A stretch of 64,000 nucleotides of DNA from Synchiropus splendidus (Eukaryota > Chordata > Actinopteri > Syngnathiformes > Callionymidae). Positions 1 through 11,536 of the stretch are shown here, piece after piece (within the stretch, counting starts at the first letter, position 1; each line of letters opens with the position of its first letter). The DNA is taken from contig NC_071334.1 in the NCBI RefSeq assembly GCF_027744825.2, positions 4,793,437-4,857,436 of the forward strand, read 5' to 3'. A program made the position numbers and the translations under genes. The notes under the pieces are model-generated. The model made no database searches and was not told the DNA's origin. It saw only the letters and a program-made list of their open reading frames with translations.

Positions 1-293
1 GGAATCTTTTAACTTGGGTTCAGTTTAGAACCATCGTCTGGATGGTGTATCTATTCAAGCAGGCAGAAGGTTTACGTCACCGCCTCATAACACAAGTGCT
101 GAGACAGACACAACACACTTATAGTGTCACTGGCAAGACTCTGGATCCATGCATATATATGCAATATAAAATTATCATATATCGTCGACAAACTTGGTTG
201 TGTTCACTTAGAAGTCTAAAGAAGTTTAAAACTGAATTTAAATTCAGTGCAGTGTTGCTCTAAGCGAGAACTAGATTCGCGCTTCGATGATGC
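1..293. other. Unique AT-rich sequence, no gene seen
   Basis: I see no coding exon, RNA gene or known repeat here. A short open frame (42-263) is AT-rich and shows no domain. Confidence 0.5.
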
Positions 294-301
294 CATTAGA
301 G

Positions 302-509
302 CAGTGGTTCTTAACCTGGGTTTGATCGAACCCTTGGGGTTCGGTGAGTCTGTCTCAGGGGTTCGGTGGAGCCTCCGCCGCAGAGGTCGACCCCTCAGTC
401 TAGTCTGCAGTTAGTGTATCATATTTTATTTTTTACTAAAGAAGGGTTCGATGAATGAGCATATGAAACTGGTGGGGTTCGGTGTCTCCAACAAGGTTAA
501 GAACCACTG
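302..509. mobile_element. hAT-type MITE with perfect 8-bp target duplication
   Basis: The element is 208 bp and starts with CAGTGGTTCTTAACCT. It ends with the exact reverse complement, a perfect 16-bp terminal inverted repeat. The flanking octamer CATTAGAG is present at 294-301 and again at 510-517 without mismatch. An 8-bp duplication with CAGTGGTTC-type ends is the signature of hAT (Charlie-like) transposons. There is no room for a transposase, so this is a non-autonomous copy. The intact duplication suggests a fairly recent insertion. Confidence 0.93.
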
Positions 510-517
510 CATTAGAG

Positions 518-1511
518 TAACATCTGTTAGGTGCAGGTAACCGAGCGCAATACCCACATTTTTCAAACATAAATAAACCGGAACATATCATTCGGAGAGA
601 AGTAGCTGCGTCAAAATGCACTAATAAAAGATTAAGTCCTTTTGTTTAGTCACATGTGAAGAGAGTATCACGCAAACTTCATCTTCATTGTTACAGAGCC
701 GACCGACGTCCAGCTCTAACTCCACAGCGTCAGACTCCTCAACCCCTGACAACCATGAGCCATTGCTTCCAGAACGACATGGTTTGAACAGGTCACTCAA
801 ATCTTTGCTGGTATTTCTTGCAAGCTCTTCTGCTTCTGTGTACTCTGCTGTGCCTGTTTACAGAGTTGGTAACTACGGTTACGTCTCAAGATGGTGGCGG
901 CATTTGACCCAGTTATGATGACCAATCTTTGCACTCATCTGTATCATGGTGTAATTTATGGTTGTGTACGAAAACAAAACTCAAAACCCAGCGTTTCTTC
1001 GAATTATTTCTTGGCTGACTTCATGTCGGTGACCCTTTACAGATCGAGGAGGCAGCAGTCTCTGTCTTCTCTGCATTATTGGAATCTGTCTTCAGAACCA
1101 ATGAAGAATCATTTTGTGCTGGCGGAATATTTGATACTGACCAGGGAACCTCTCTCTACGGTCTCTAATAATATTTAAAAAGAAACCTGTTCATGCTGCA
1201 TTTCAGGCAAAAAGATAGAAAATCTGTGTTCATAAAAAAAAAAAAAAAGATTTTGAAATGAACTTAAATGAATAAATAAAAATCCTCGACACTTGCTGTA
1301 CGTATCAAAATAAAACTTCTTTGGCATTATTTCAAAATAAAGGAGGCATAAATGAATCATGTGACGTCTCAAGTTACATCACGGCCAGTTGTGTTACAAT
1401 TTTGTATTGCCTCACCATGGAGCAGAGATGTAAAGATAATGGGCTCCATACTATAAACTGGAATGTTCTTCTCCAATTACGTAATGATCCACTTATTTCC
1501 ATATGTGCAGT
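518..1511. other. Unique sequence, no gene seen
   Basis: I see no recognisable gene or repeat apart from an A15 tract near 1234-1248. The open frames are short (under 100 codons), overlap on both strands and carry no domain. Confidence 0.5.
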
Positions 1512-1590
1512 GGCTCCTACCAGAATCAGAATCAGCTTCATCTGTTGCCTGGTGGTTTCATATGGCGAATATATACAGGAGGATAATAAA
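1512..1590. repeat. Fragment of a teleost dispersed repeat (AATCAGAATCAG type)
   Basis: The stretch beginning CCAGAATCAGAATCAGCTT resembles the end of a dispersed repeat that is abundant in teleosts. A longer relative lies at 16022-16330. The Tigger-like element at 1593 is inserted directly after it. I cannot assign the class from this short piece. Confidence 0.45.
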
Positions 1591-1592
1591 TA

Positions 1593-2308
1593 CAGTGGTG
1601 CCTCGGTTTTCGAACGTATCGGACTTCGAACAAATCAGAGTTTGAAAAAATATTTAGAGATTTTTTTTGCTACTGATTTCGAACGAAAATCCAGAACTCA
1701 AACGCCCCCGAAAAAAGCCGTAAAAAACATAACGTGCTCGGACCGATCAGCTGACCCACGACACGCTTTGTTATTGTGTATAACGCAGCCTCTGTATGCA
1801 GACGTGTCCCGTTAGCTCCATTTACTGACTGTTTTTTCTTCATATTGAGGTGTAAAACCTTTCCTGTCTCCACACTGGAGCGTGGTAGAGTGTCACAGGG
1901 GAGGTGCTGGAGCGCTCACTCCAGGGTTTGATGTCCTGTTGTGGGCTGGAGCTGGGACAGGGATGAGGCCAGTCTGGGACAGAGCGTGACTTGGTTTATG
2001 ACTTTGTCACAGCCAAACTGCACAGAAGCGCACATTCAGAGCTGGACACGCACCGGGCACCTCTTCACTTCTGGAGAGACCTCACTCACTCGGCAACCCC
2101 TCCCACATGCAGCGGCCACACACACAGAGGAACAGCCACCTGCAGCAGACACTCTACATTCACTCCTACAAAAGAATATTTTAAGGCTTGGAACGCATTA
2201 TTGCTTTTACCATTCATTGTAATGGGAAAAATCCATTCAGATTTCGAACAAATCGCTTCTGGAACGGCCGTCTGGAACGAATTGTGGTCGAGAACCGAGG
2301 TACCACTG
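1593..2308. mobile_element. Tigger/mariner-like DNA transposon remnant, TA-flanked
   Basis: The ends are inverted: CAGTGGTGCCTCGGTTTTCG on the left, and on the right a sequence whose reverse complement starts CAGTGGTACCTCGGTTCTCG. TA dinucleotides lie immediately outside at 1591-1592 and 2309-2310, as expected for Tc1/mariner insertion. Subterminal TTCGAACAAATC motifs recur near both ends. At 716 bp, and with only short unrelated open frames, it is a non-autonomous deletion derivative. The Tigger label rests on the end sequence alone. Confidence 0.8.
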
Positions 2309-2310
2309 TA

Positions 2311-3460
2311 ATAATAAAGTAAAATAAATAAGCAATATGTCAAAATATCAAAAAGGTATTTTTACGGGGAAAAAATATTTTTTGGAAACTTCAATCAAGC
2401 TCCTCAACATCTTACTTGCAGTGGTCATGTGATGCCTTCCAGCCCTCGTGCTTTCGTGGAAAAAGGTGCACGCTCCATTTTAAACAAAGCACTGAACCTC
2501 CTGAGATCGTAAAGTTGAAGAATTTAGCTTTGTGTGGACGACACCCGAGACTGGGATTTCAATAAGAACCAGGAGGTCTGGAAGGCACCAGATTCATTTC
2601 GACCGCAATCGTCGGCACCATTGGTCAAACACCCATCCCTCATGTGGAGTATTTACGTTCCTACAAATACACAGTCAACACACACTACTGTCTGGGGCGC
2701 CTCCCCCACTGACGGTTGGGGTCAATGAGTGTGCATATTTGTCAGCTCGGATCGTTAATGAAACGCTTGCACAAATACAGCACGGGCAAATATTTAGAGC
2801 CACAAGCTTTGAGGTTTCATCACAGACAAATTTGCGGTTATTTTCAGGCAGAGCAGATCAGTTGGATTCGTGAGGAGCAGCAGGAAGTATAGCACTTTTG
2901 ACTGATGACCAGTGTGATTTCAATTTAAATCATATGAAACAGCGTCAGCACAGAGAGAAATAAAACATATCTAAATGAAAACATCTGACTCTCATTGATG
3001 AAGAACAATGTCTGCTTAGTGGATCTTCAGGATTCTTGTTACGAGTACGTGACTTTGGGAAAGTACAATTCTTGGGAGAAATGGAGCGGCTTTCGCCAGC
3101 CGACTTGGTGACAGTACCCCAAAAGACCAGTCAGGAGATGTGAACCCATCACCGGTAAGAGCACAACAGGAACAACCTACTGCAGATGGCATCTCCTGAG
3201 ATCAAGATACTTCAAAGTGAGGCGTAAGAACAGAGAAGGTTGGAGGTTGTGGACAGATATTGATGGAGAAACAGGGATGTGGGGATCAACCTGGGATGCA
3301 TCAGAAACATATGCTGCTACGAGAATCCTCACACTGTTGGTTGTGAAACACAATGTCAACGTTGTCATTCAAACCTCTGAAACTCACAGTTGACTCCAGG
3401 AGTTGTACAGGAGAAATTTGAAAACTTGAAATTTGACAACGCAGCGTTCTTCAACCCCAT
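2311..3460. other. Unique sequence, no gene seen
   Basis: No transposon, tandem repeat or coding signature is recognisable. Open frames are at most about 113 codons and lack domains. Confidence 0.5.
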
Positions 3461-3566
3461 TAAAGTTGTCTGGTGAGGCTTCATGAAACACTGTCATGCA
3501 GAGCTCAGAAGGTGGCGCTCTTGGTTGAAAAATAACCCGAGGTTTCATTGAATCAGTTGTTCAAAG

Positions 3567-3785
3567 TAGTGAAGGCTTAATGAGGTTTCATGAAACAGTG
3601 TCCTGATTTTCAGAGGCCACCAGATGGTGCTGTCTGCGGTAAAATGTTTGGCCTTGAGCAACTAATTCAATGAAACCTCACATCATTTCGAAACAAAGAG
3701 CGCCATCTAGTGGCCGCTAAAAATGAGGACACTGTTTCATCAACCTTGCGATACTGTTTCATGATGCCTCATCTACCCATCACTT
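3567..3785 (-). mobile_element. Family A hAT MITE, inner copy with 8-bp duplication
   Basis: This 219-bp palindromic element runs from TAGTGAAGGCTTAATGAGG to CCTCATCTACCCATCACTT. The octamer GTTCAAAG occurs at 3559-3566 and again at 3786-3793, a perfect 8-bp target duplication that places family A in the hAT superfamily. The arms match each other over the AAACAGTGTCC and GAGGCCAC..GATGG segments. The right arm holds a perfect CTCF-core match (3699-3713); the left arm has one with a single mismatch (3617-3631). Confidence 0.9.
3699..3713 (-). promoter_or_regulatory. CTCF-core-like motif in family A MITE
   Basis: The reverse complement reads CCACTAGATGGCGCT. This satisfies every position of the vertebrate CTCF core consensus CCASYAGRKGGCRSY. 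It lies in the right arm of the MITE at 3567-3785. Binding is inferred, not shown. Confidence 0.5.
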
Positions 3786-3879
3786 GTTCAAAGCCAAAGA
3801 TTTTTGATCAGAGAGTGCCACCTAGCAGGCTTTCAAAATGTGGACACTGTTTCACAAAGCCTCACCAGTTCAACAATAG

Positions 3880-6436
3880 CTGTGTTCAATGCATATTTGG
3901 CAACGGCAGGTCTTAAACTTCTCAGGAAGAAAAGTTGATTCAGCACATTTTAAATTGATTGGTTAAGTTAAAAGAGCCAAGCTATCCCAAGTCTCCCCTA
4001 TGAAAGGTCACGTGAACGTCTTTCAAAAACGCTCTGGTCTCAACTTGCTCACACGTGGTTGTGGTGCATTCTGCAGCGTCATCTTTTACAATAAATCTGA
4101 ATGAAAAGTGACTGTTTGAGTCACAAACACGAAGAAGCGTTTCGCCTCCTTGAAACTAAAACAGTCACTTTGAAGATGTTAGGCGAGAAATACATGTATC
4201 TGTTTGTGTATCATGTGGTCATGTGTGTCCAGTAGAAGCATTTGTCTCATCTACTAACTGTGGCTTGGAAACGTCTGGACACCCTTCATTTGGAACTATA
4301 CCCTATATATATGTACTGTTGTTACGGCAACACTTGTCAAACCTGGACTTTCTCATCCGAATTCTACTTGACTGCTCACTCAAGTTCCGTATTCAGTCCA
4401 TTTCAGGTTGAATTTAACAAAATAGCAATTATATTTCAAAGTTTCTAACTGTACCGATGCAACAAATACAGGGCTAAAATACTGGTTACAAACACTATAC
4501 AGGTTGAAATTAGGGGCTTGAGCTTTAACTCTGCTCAGTAAGACCTTTAAACTATATACTTTTTCTATATACTTTAAACAATGTTACCACCACAGTTGAC
4601 CAAAACAGAGTTTAATACAACATACAACTTCTCCCGAGGATGTTACGTCTCATTTCAAGGTTTGGGAGTCAGTTTTTGGAGTAGATTACTGCATTTCTTT
4701 TGGCTTCCCGATACGCCGATCACGTCTGAAGCCCTGCCAAGTCTTTTGAAAGAAGTCGCTTGTTGCTCAGGCGAAATCTCAAAACGGCTTCATTCGTGAT
4801 GTTATTAACATAGATATGATTGAGTTATCCGGCTTTCTACTTTTAATAAAATGTGTGCTTTCTGTACAAACATTGCATTAAACTGTCCTTTTGGCAATTT
4901 ACTTTTTTTTCCCTCCCTATATGAAGGGTTTAACTGTCATTGGCAGGAAACGTTCTAAAGCATGTGAACCACCAAGAGTGTGAGACTGAATTAGACTTGG
5001 CAGGGAGTTGTGTCGCTCACAGTCAGAGATTTGGTGGAAGTAAAAATGGGGAAGACCAAAATGCATATTGTGGACGCTTAGGTTCATTTTTAGTGGACGG
5101 ACGGAAGATATCTTGATCAGAGCTTAGTCCAAAAAACTTGAGTCCAAAACAAAGTAAAATACAAATTAATTTCTGAATCTCAGCCTAAAAATGATTTTGA
5201 CAACTTCATTTTTGTATTTTCAGTATGTGTAAGAAGCAGCTTCATGAGAGTCAGAATACGCCACCAGTCACTGCCAAAACACAAATATCACCAAATGAAA
5301 ATGGTCTCTAAAATGATTATGCCGTCAACAAGAGTCACGAGTCCACAATTAGCACAACTTTCCAAACCCCCATGACCAATGTCATGTCATGCCGCATCTT
5401 TGCAAAGACTTTCCGACAACATCCTTCAGCTCACTTGCACTGACAACTTCCCGATGCATGCGTTATGGATGCAAAGTCGCCTCAGGATTTGACTCCATTA
5501 TTTTGATGAGTTGCTTCAGTCATTATGGTTCAGGCCAAGGGCGTCTGCATTTTAAAGTTCAGACCATGAGTATGAGAGTCTGCTGCGACACCTCAGTCCG
5601 TTGGACAGCATTTCAAATATTTCCATCAAAGTAGTGTGTGTGAAAAGCAAGTTTGCTTCTGGTCAGTTCCTATTGGCAAGAACATAACCGAAGAAAGATA
5701 CATTTCTGGCTGGTAACAGCTAAGGCTAATGAGAGCGTGTGTAAAGCGCAAAGGCTGCCTCGTCCCTGCGGTCCAATCTAGAAGATGACGAAACCTGCCG
5801 ACGGTGCTGAAACTGCACCTGATCGGAGGTTAGAAGAACACAAAGTCGGCCACACGACGTTCCCCCTCTCAAGCAAAACCGTACGTCACATGAAACAAAC
5901 AGGATTCCCCGCTTTGGCACAAACTCTTCAGTCAAACAACGAAGCGAAAGGTGGACACAGAAAGGATGGAGTTGACCCAGATTGTTATGGCGTTTTGAAT
6001 TTGAATCTATTTAAAAAACAACATGTGATGTTGCTATGATGTTTGAAGGTGGAATGACAGATATAACAATAATGCAGGGAAGCAAAAGCAGGCTTCTCCA
6101 GGGGCACAGTGTGACCTGAAGGGCTTCGGTCGGCTCAGTACACACTTCTGAAATCACCATATATATATACATATGTGTATGATAAATGATATAATCTCAA
6201 ATACTTGAGTTTTCTCCATAACTACCAATGGTGTAACAAAAAAACCTCAAACATTTTAAATTATTATTGTTATTGTTGTGTGTTCTACCTGGTCCCCTTG
6301 GGCACCACGTTGGTGGCCCCTGCTGTAATGCATCAAAGACAGAAGACAGTACTTTTCCCATATTTAGTCACGGATTTTTATGGAATTCTAAATATATAAC
6401 TGCATTTTATTAAACTCAATTTTAAAGTAGCCCTGT
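3880..6436. other. Unique sequence, no gene seen
   Basis: About 2.5 kb without a recognisable transposon, tandem array or exon. Open frames are short and without domains; they include 4581-4799, 5389-5634 and 5785-6039. A short (TA)n run lies near 6160-6175. Confidence 0.5.
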
Positions 6437-6547
6437 CCTCCCTTCAGCCCCAGAAACCTGGTCCGGCTCTTAGGTCTGTCCCGTGGCCTCCAACCAGCCG
6501 GACATGCCTGGAGCACCTTACGAGTGAAGCTGTCACATCCGCGCTTT
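6437..6547 (-). mobile_element. LINE family 2, 3' coding fragment
   Basis: On the minus strand this encodes TRKVLQACPAGWRPRDRPKS. It resembles the extreme C-terminus of a fish LINE reverse transcriptase, where a basic FQACPTGRRPRGRPRTR-like run is typical. Other pieces of the same LINE lie at 12880, 35146, 46440 and 60990, all in this orientation. It is truncated at both ends and not functional. Confidence 0.65.
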
Positions 6548-6549
6548 AA

Positions 6550-7430
6550 TTGGCCATTCCTTTTTGTATTTTCCTCTGTGTTTCTGTCTCGTGCTTTTAT
6601 TTTGTTACTCTCGGTCGTCCTTGTTTCCTGTCCCTGCTCTCTCTCCACCTTCATTGGCAACACAGATGGCGCTCATTCCCTCATCAAATATTCGACAGAC
6701 ATTCGACATGGTCGACAGACGACAAAACACACTCTGAGTTAAGCTCGATGAGGTGGCAATAAACTGAAAGCGCTAAACTAAAAAGTGAGGCCAATAACTG
6801 CTCACACGCAGGTTGAATGGATGGTTGGGAAGCAAACGAAGAAATAGCGAGGAAGAAATATGAGAACAAAAAGACTCGAAAGAATAGGGATTCAGCGCGG
6901 GAGGAATTTAGAAACGTCAAGGGTTTAAAGCGAGATCACGGAAGTCTTGGAAGAAGTACCTGAGTGTAGAGTGGAAATCTACCATCTGGCAAACGTAGCT
7001 GGCGTCGGGAGGAATATATCCAAGGACGGATTGATGAGACGATGAGCGCCAGCTGCATTTTCCTGTAAAGTAGGATAGGAGGAGAGGAAACGGAAACGAG
7101 AGGGAGTAACAAAATAAAAGCACAAGGAAGGGACGCGCAGAAAATACAAACAATGCAAAAACAGACAGATTAAAGTCGGACATGACACTGACCTTATCTA
7201 GATTTTCCTGCGCCCTTGAATTCCATTTCAGCCGTATCCTGAGTTCCTTGGTCTTCCTCGCTCTGCTTTTGTTTCTCCATTCATCCCGCGTGTGAGCTGT
7301 TTTAGAGTCTCACTTTATATCTCCGACGTAGTTTATTCCTCGTGTGTGTGTGTGAGTTTCTCCATCACCAAGCGCTTTCTGTTTACTGCCACCTCGTGAA
7401 CTTAACTCCGAGTGTGTTTTGTGTTCTCCC
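6550..7430. repeat. Complex foldback (inverted repeat) region
   Basis: Two interleaved inverted pairs are visible. The first pairs 6552-6690 with 7010-7160: GTGCTTTTATTTTGTTACTC at about 6590 reappears reverse-complemented at about 7100, and both carry a GGCGCTCAT..CTCATCAA segment. The second pairs 6718-6870 with 7225-7425: AGTGTGTTTTGT, AAGCGCT and GCTCACACGC are shared in inverted order. The two pairs cannot form a single simple hairpin, so the locus was rearranged or contains nested elements. I do not recognise the family and see no transposase. Confidence 0.6.
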
Positions 7431-7728
7431 ACTTTTAGGCTTTGAATTCTAATTCGCCTCTTGTGTTTTCAGATTTTTCCCCATTCCCTGCGTATTGTTC
7501 CCGCTCCGCGTTCTGGTTCCGGCACCTTTAGTTATCTCTGCAATTGTCTCTGCAATGTAATCTCGTCTCCCGTGCCTTCTGTCGGCCAGCACTTCCTGCA
7601 CTTGGGTCCATTCCTCATGGCAGAGGCCAGTTTTTACGTACATGTACCATTCTTGACTTTCTTCATTTGCTATAGGAGCTACAGGACCAGATTCTTTTTG
7701 AATTAATATCAGAACCAACATTGGCCTC
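7431..7728. other. Unique sequence beside the foldback, no gene seen
   Basis: The sequence may continue the foldback family in degenerate form, but I cannot pair it convincingly. Open frames on both strands (7449-7730) are shadows without domains. Confidence 0.4.
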
Positions 7729-7980
7729 AAAAAAAAAAAAAAAAAAAAAAAGAAAGAAAAAAAGAAAGTAGTCTCAGTCCTGTTTATTATTATTATTATA
7801 TTTATTTATTTAATTATAATTATTTTTTTATTATTTATTTTTGTTAGTATTTATCTGATATTTATTAGTCTTTATTTTTGGAAACCGGAGGCCTCAGACG
7901 GAAATTTCGTTGCCATAATACAGTGACATGTTTTTGTGCAATGACAATAAAGAAAGTCCAAGTCCAAGTCCAAGTCTAAG
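7729..7980. repeat. A-tract, AT-rich simple sequence and retroelement-like tail
   Basis: An A23 tract (7729-7751) is followed by AAAG-type sequence and by TTATT/ATTT-rich DNA to about 7880. A piece follows that reads GTGCAATGACAATAAAGAAA, and a short (CAAGTC)n run lies at 7956-7979. The polyadenylation-signal-like AATAAA next to a short tandem repeat resembles a retroelement 3' end, but I cannot assign a family. Confidence 0.5.
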
Positions 7981-8099
7981 TTTATCTTCAGCAGCTTTCT
8001 CCGGCGTCTCCTCACACCATATTTCCCGCTCCCCTCACCTTCTCGCCATAATGCCATGATGGTGTGCCATCATATTTTACTGTTACCTATCAATTGGTT

Positions 8100-8265
8100 T
8101 CTAATCACAGTAGCGAGGCGGCGAGCGCGCTGGTGACAGAGCGCTAACAGCCTCCCAGGAAACATTAAGGAGGCCGGGTTATGCTGTGGGCCGTTAACTA
8201 CCTACAGGCGCTAGCTAATGGCTGCAAATGACCTCCTTAGTGGCTATTAGCACATAATTAGAACC
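8100..8265. other. Candidate conserved noncoding block
   Basis: This repeat-free stretch combines a GC-rich half with AATGACCTCCTTAGTGGC and a homeodomain-type ATAATTAG core (about 8254). It has no open frame. The call is by composition only; an alignment to other fish genomes would be needed. Confidence 0.25.
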
Positions 8266-9306
8266 TGTAGACCAGTGGTGACCTCCGCTGGACACACGCG
8301 ATTACTCCCCTCATCCCAGAGTCTCCCTTTTCTTCGCTTAAAAAAGAAAAAAAAACCCTCCTCTTTTCTCGCCTGTTCTGCTCCTCCTCCTTGTCTCCGT
8401 TCCTCTAATGCTCTGTGGGATTACATTAACTCCCCGGTGGGAACACTACCACTAAAATTAATCTCTTTATGTCCCAGTACAAAAATACTCCACCACACTG
8501 CAGGTCCTGGCAAACTATATTAAGAGAGCATTCAGAGTTAGTCTTCATAAAAGCGTCGCTTTGCTCTTTAAATGCGGAGGATTCAGTGAGTCAAACCAAC
8601 ATATTGTGTGGCACTAGATCTTATAAAGTTGTTTTTTTTGGTAGCAAGCATCTCCACTCTCCTCAGATGACACGCCATATTTATCTGCAGCAGTGGGGTG
8701 GAGCTAAGTGTGTTGTCGTTTCATATTGGAAGCAAATCATGTGGACCATTACAGTGTTGACTGGTGCCTAGATGACCGGCCTAGAGGTCAACACTGCTGC
8801 TGTTCAGCCTTTCCATACGTCATTCATGCAGTTTCCTACTGGAACAATGCTGAGTCCAACTACGTCATGTTCTCCCGGTTTACAAGCAGCGGAGAGTAAC
8901 TGAGTAATTCACCGCTGTGTTGACGGATCAACCAGTTTAACTTCAGGGTTCAGCGCTGCAGTGCGACAGAAGGCCGCTGTCCCTGTCACGGAGCTGTCAA
9001 CAACACGCTTCCTTCTGCAGATCTCTGGATTAAACTCACTAGTTCCTGAACAAAATTCAATATTCAACAGGCGCTATTGTCTCTGTATCGCAAGGTGATC
9101 GATGAGGATCTTGAGTCGGGCTTTGGATGACTATCTATCTTGGCAAACATGCTAACAGTTGCTAACATGGAGGTGACGTGTCACATCCTCTAATCTTCTT
9201 CTGAGAACTAACAATTCAAACTCCAGGCGTAAATGCGGCTGAAGACAATTCTGCACTTCCACTGTGTAGCTGAAGCTGGTGCAGCCGCAGCACACAGTCC
9301 CATCAT
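8266..9306. other. Unique sequence, no gene seen
   Basis: I see no repeat or exon here apart from a short A-rich tract near 8340. Open frames of up to 100 codons overlap each other and lack domains. Confidence 0.5.
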
Positions 9307-9996
9307 AGTCCAGCTACTGGCTACATGCTAGCTTAGTCCAGCTACTGGCTACATGCTAGTTTAGTCCAGCTACTGGCTACATTCTAGCTTAGTCCTGCTA
9401 CTGGCTACACGCTAGCTTAGTCCAGCTACTGACTACATGCTAGCTTAGTCCAGCTACTGGCTACATGCTAGCTTAGTCCAGCTACTGGCTACATGCTAGC
9501 TTAGTCCGAGCTACTGGCTACATGATAGCTTAGTCCGAGCTACTGGCTACATGATAGCTTAGTCCGAGCTACTGGCTACATGCTAGCTTAGTCCAGCTAC
9601 TGGCTACATGCTAGCTTAGTCCAGCTACTGGGCTACACGCTAGCTTAGTCCAGCTACTGGCTACACGCTAGCTTAGTCCAGCTACTGGCTACACGCTAGC
9701 TTAGTCCAGCTACTGGCTACATGCTAGCTTAGTCCAGCTACTGGCTACATGATAGCTTAGTCCAAGCTACTGGCTACATGATAGCTTAGTCCGAGCTACT
9801 GGCTACATGCTAGCTTAGTCCAGCTACTGGCTACATGCTAGCTTAGTCCAGCTACTGGCTACATGCTAGTTTAGTCCGAGCTACTGGCTACATGCTAGCT
9901 TAGTCCAGCTACTGGCTACATGCTAGCTTAGTCCAGCTACTGGCTACATGCTAGTTTAGTCCGAGCTACTGGCTACATGCTAGCTTAGTCCAGCTA
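9307..9996. repeat. 28-bp minisatellite, about 24 copies
   Basis: The unit is AGTCCAGCTACTGGCTACAT followed by GCTAGCTT, 28 bp. Some units are 29 bp because AGTCC is followed by GAGC. Other variants swap GCTAGC for GATAGC, or ACATG for ACACG. Variant order is not random: ACACG units cluster around 9635-9700, GATAGC units around 9510-9560 and 9750-9790. A three-unit block with GTTTAGTCCGAGC repeats near the 3' end (about 9868 and 9953). The unit length is not a multiple of three, so it is not a coding repeat. Confidence 0.95.
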
Positions 9997-10011
9997 TTAT
10001 TATTATCCAGG

Positions 10012-10085
10012 TCCTGGAGTCCGACTAAGAGAAATTCCAATTCCTCCTCCGTAGTCGGACCAAGCTGTTTACATACCGACATAAA
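10012..10085. repeat. Short inverted repeat, possible DNA-transposon end
   Basis: GTCCGACTA at 10019-10027 is the perfect reverse complement of TAGTCGGAC at 10052-10060. It is followed by CAAGCTGTTTACAT. A related GAGTCGGACTAAACATG occurs at about 18048-18064. The resemblance to fish DNA-transposon ends with TAGTCGGACT is from memory and weak. Confidence 0.35.
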
Positions 10086-11108
10086 GTTTGAACTCAGCCG
10101 TAGTAATACAATAATTCAGTTTTCTGAGCGTCATGGAACTGTGCTCAATGACACTTCAAAACCCACAGACTTTGAGTGTAAATAACCAAATTGGTGAGTG
10201 TTTTTTAGACATTATGACCCATTAACCTTGGCGTGTATCATATAGTGGAGACATCAGGGTCAGGAATGTATAGTGTATCCAGTTTTGTCATCATAACAAG
10301 ACCGATTTTACATGGAATTTATCGTAAAGTGACAAAAAATTCCGACAAATGTCATGTGGATCGAACAATTATGACCGAGTCATTAAGGTTTGTGGCATAT
10401 ATAAGCTCTCATATTGAGGTGTGTTTCATATCGTGGCCAGTGTGAGGGAGGTTTTCATTCAGAAAAATGTGCTGAGTTATAACAGAATCATGACCTATGC
10501 GGCGTGTAACGCAGTCCAAACCAAGCCCAGCGCTCCTTCATCAAATGTTTAATCCTCCATATGCATTTACATAAGTGCACAGCTTGGGAAGCTTTGTTCA
10601 GAACAGGTGTGGGATAAAGGACAAGGTGATGCCACCAAAGTGTTTGCTTTCACTAAACCGTGCACAACCCCGGCAACTGTCTCTGGTTACCCAGGACAAA
10701 AGGACGCTTTACTAGGTTAGTGTCCGCTCAGGAAGAGCAGGGAAACAATGAGAGGACAACAAAGGAATGTGCTGATTTTTTGTGTGTGAGTGTGAGGGCA
10801 CAATGCAACACAGTACCAGTGCCTTAAATTATCAGTGAATTATCTCTGAGCCTGTGGGAATTATGTGGGTTATTTGTAACAAGCAGTCAAGGACAAGTGG
10901 GCCTTGTGTTACGACAGCCAGATGAACACAAAACACAGAAAGAATTCCTGGCAGCATCCATCTTTCAGGCCATATTCTGCCCTCGCTGGCGAGGGAGGAA
11001 AAGCAGCCTCTTTATTGTTTAAAAGAAGCAGAACACAAGCCAGAGTTACTTCACTTCACTTGAAGAAACATACCTAAAGAGGACCTTTTGAAAGTGGTCT
11101 TGGGTGGA
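10086..11108. other. Unique sequence, no gene seen
   Basis: No recognised repeat or exon. The only open frame above 60 codons (10233-10445) has no domain. Confidence 0.5.
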
Positions 11109-11276
11109 TGCTGATGGGCTGGTGAGACTTCATGAAACAGTGCCCTCGTATTCCAAAATATTTGGCCACAATAAGCTCTTTCACTTCACCTCACATTGTT
11201 TTTAAACCAACAGCGCCACCTTCTGAGCTCTGAAAATGAGGACACTGTTTCATGAAGCCTCTTTAGCCCATCACCA
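11109..11276 (-). mobile_element. Family A MITE, diverged copy
   Basis: The left end CTGATGGGCTGGTGAGACTT and the right end, with GAAGCCTCTTTAGCCCATCA, are inverted copies. Between them are CATGAAACAGTG and GAGGACACTGTTTCATGAAG. The left arm is shortened and lost the CTCF-like box; the right arm keeps AGCGCCACCTTCTGA. No clear 8-bp duplication remains. Confidence 0.8.
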
Positions 11277-11536
11277 CCGAGGGAAGGATGTTTCTCTCTG
11301 CACCAAACTATATATATATTTGAAATATTTACATTAGAATGTGTGCATGACCCCCACCCATCAAAAGTACTTTGTTTAACAGGAGCTGAAATCTTGTTTT
11401 TCCCAACATCGCCGACTGTGACTGGGAGGAAGTCAAGGGTAGCGTCTACCAACAAAACTAGCGCCTCTCCTCTGCTGCAGCATGAAATCTCAGGAAAAAC
11501 AGTGGTAACATACACCTTAGTGCAAACTGTACGAAC
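11277..11536. other. Unique sequence between two family A copies
   Basis: No gene or repeat is recognised. The overlapping short open frames on both strands have no domain. Confidence 0.45.

Larger units (their letters stand above)
3461..3879 (+). mobile_element. Family A MITE, outer copy interrupted by another family A copy
   Basis: The left arm (3461-3566) has GAGGCTTCATGAAACACTG followed by a degenerate CTCF-like box. The right arm (3786-3879) ends with the diverged inverse sequence through CACTGTTTCACAAAGCCTC. Between them sits a complete second family A element (3567-3785). The outer copy is more diverged than the inner one, consistent with insertion of a younger element into an older relative. 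Confidence 0.78.

Noticed and set aside
1321..1815. 164-codon plus-strand frame
   Set aside because: It crosses the junction of a dispersed repeat and the Tigger-like element, so it is a chance frame.
9307..9996. Possible CRISPR-like direct repeats
   Set aside because: The 28-bp units are directly adjacent with no spacers, in an animal genome; it is a minisatellite.
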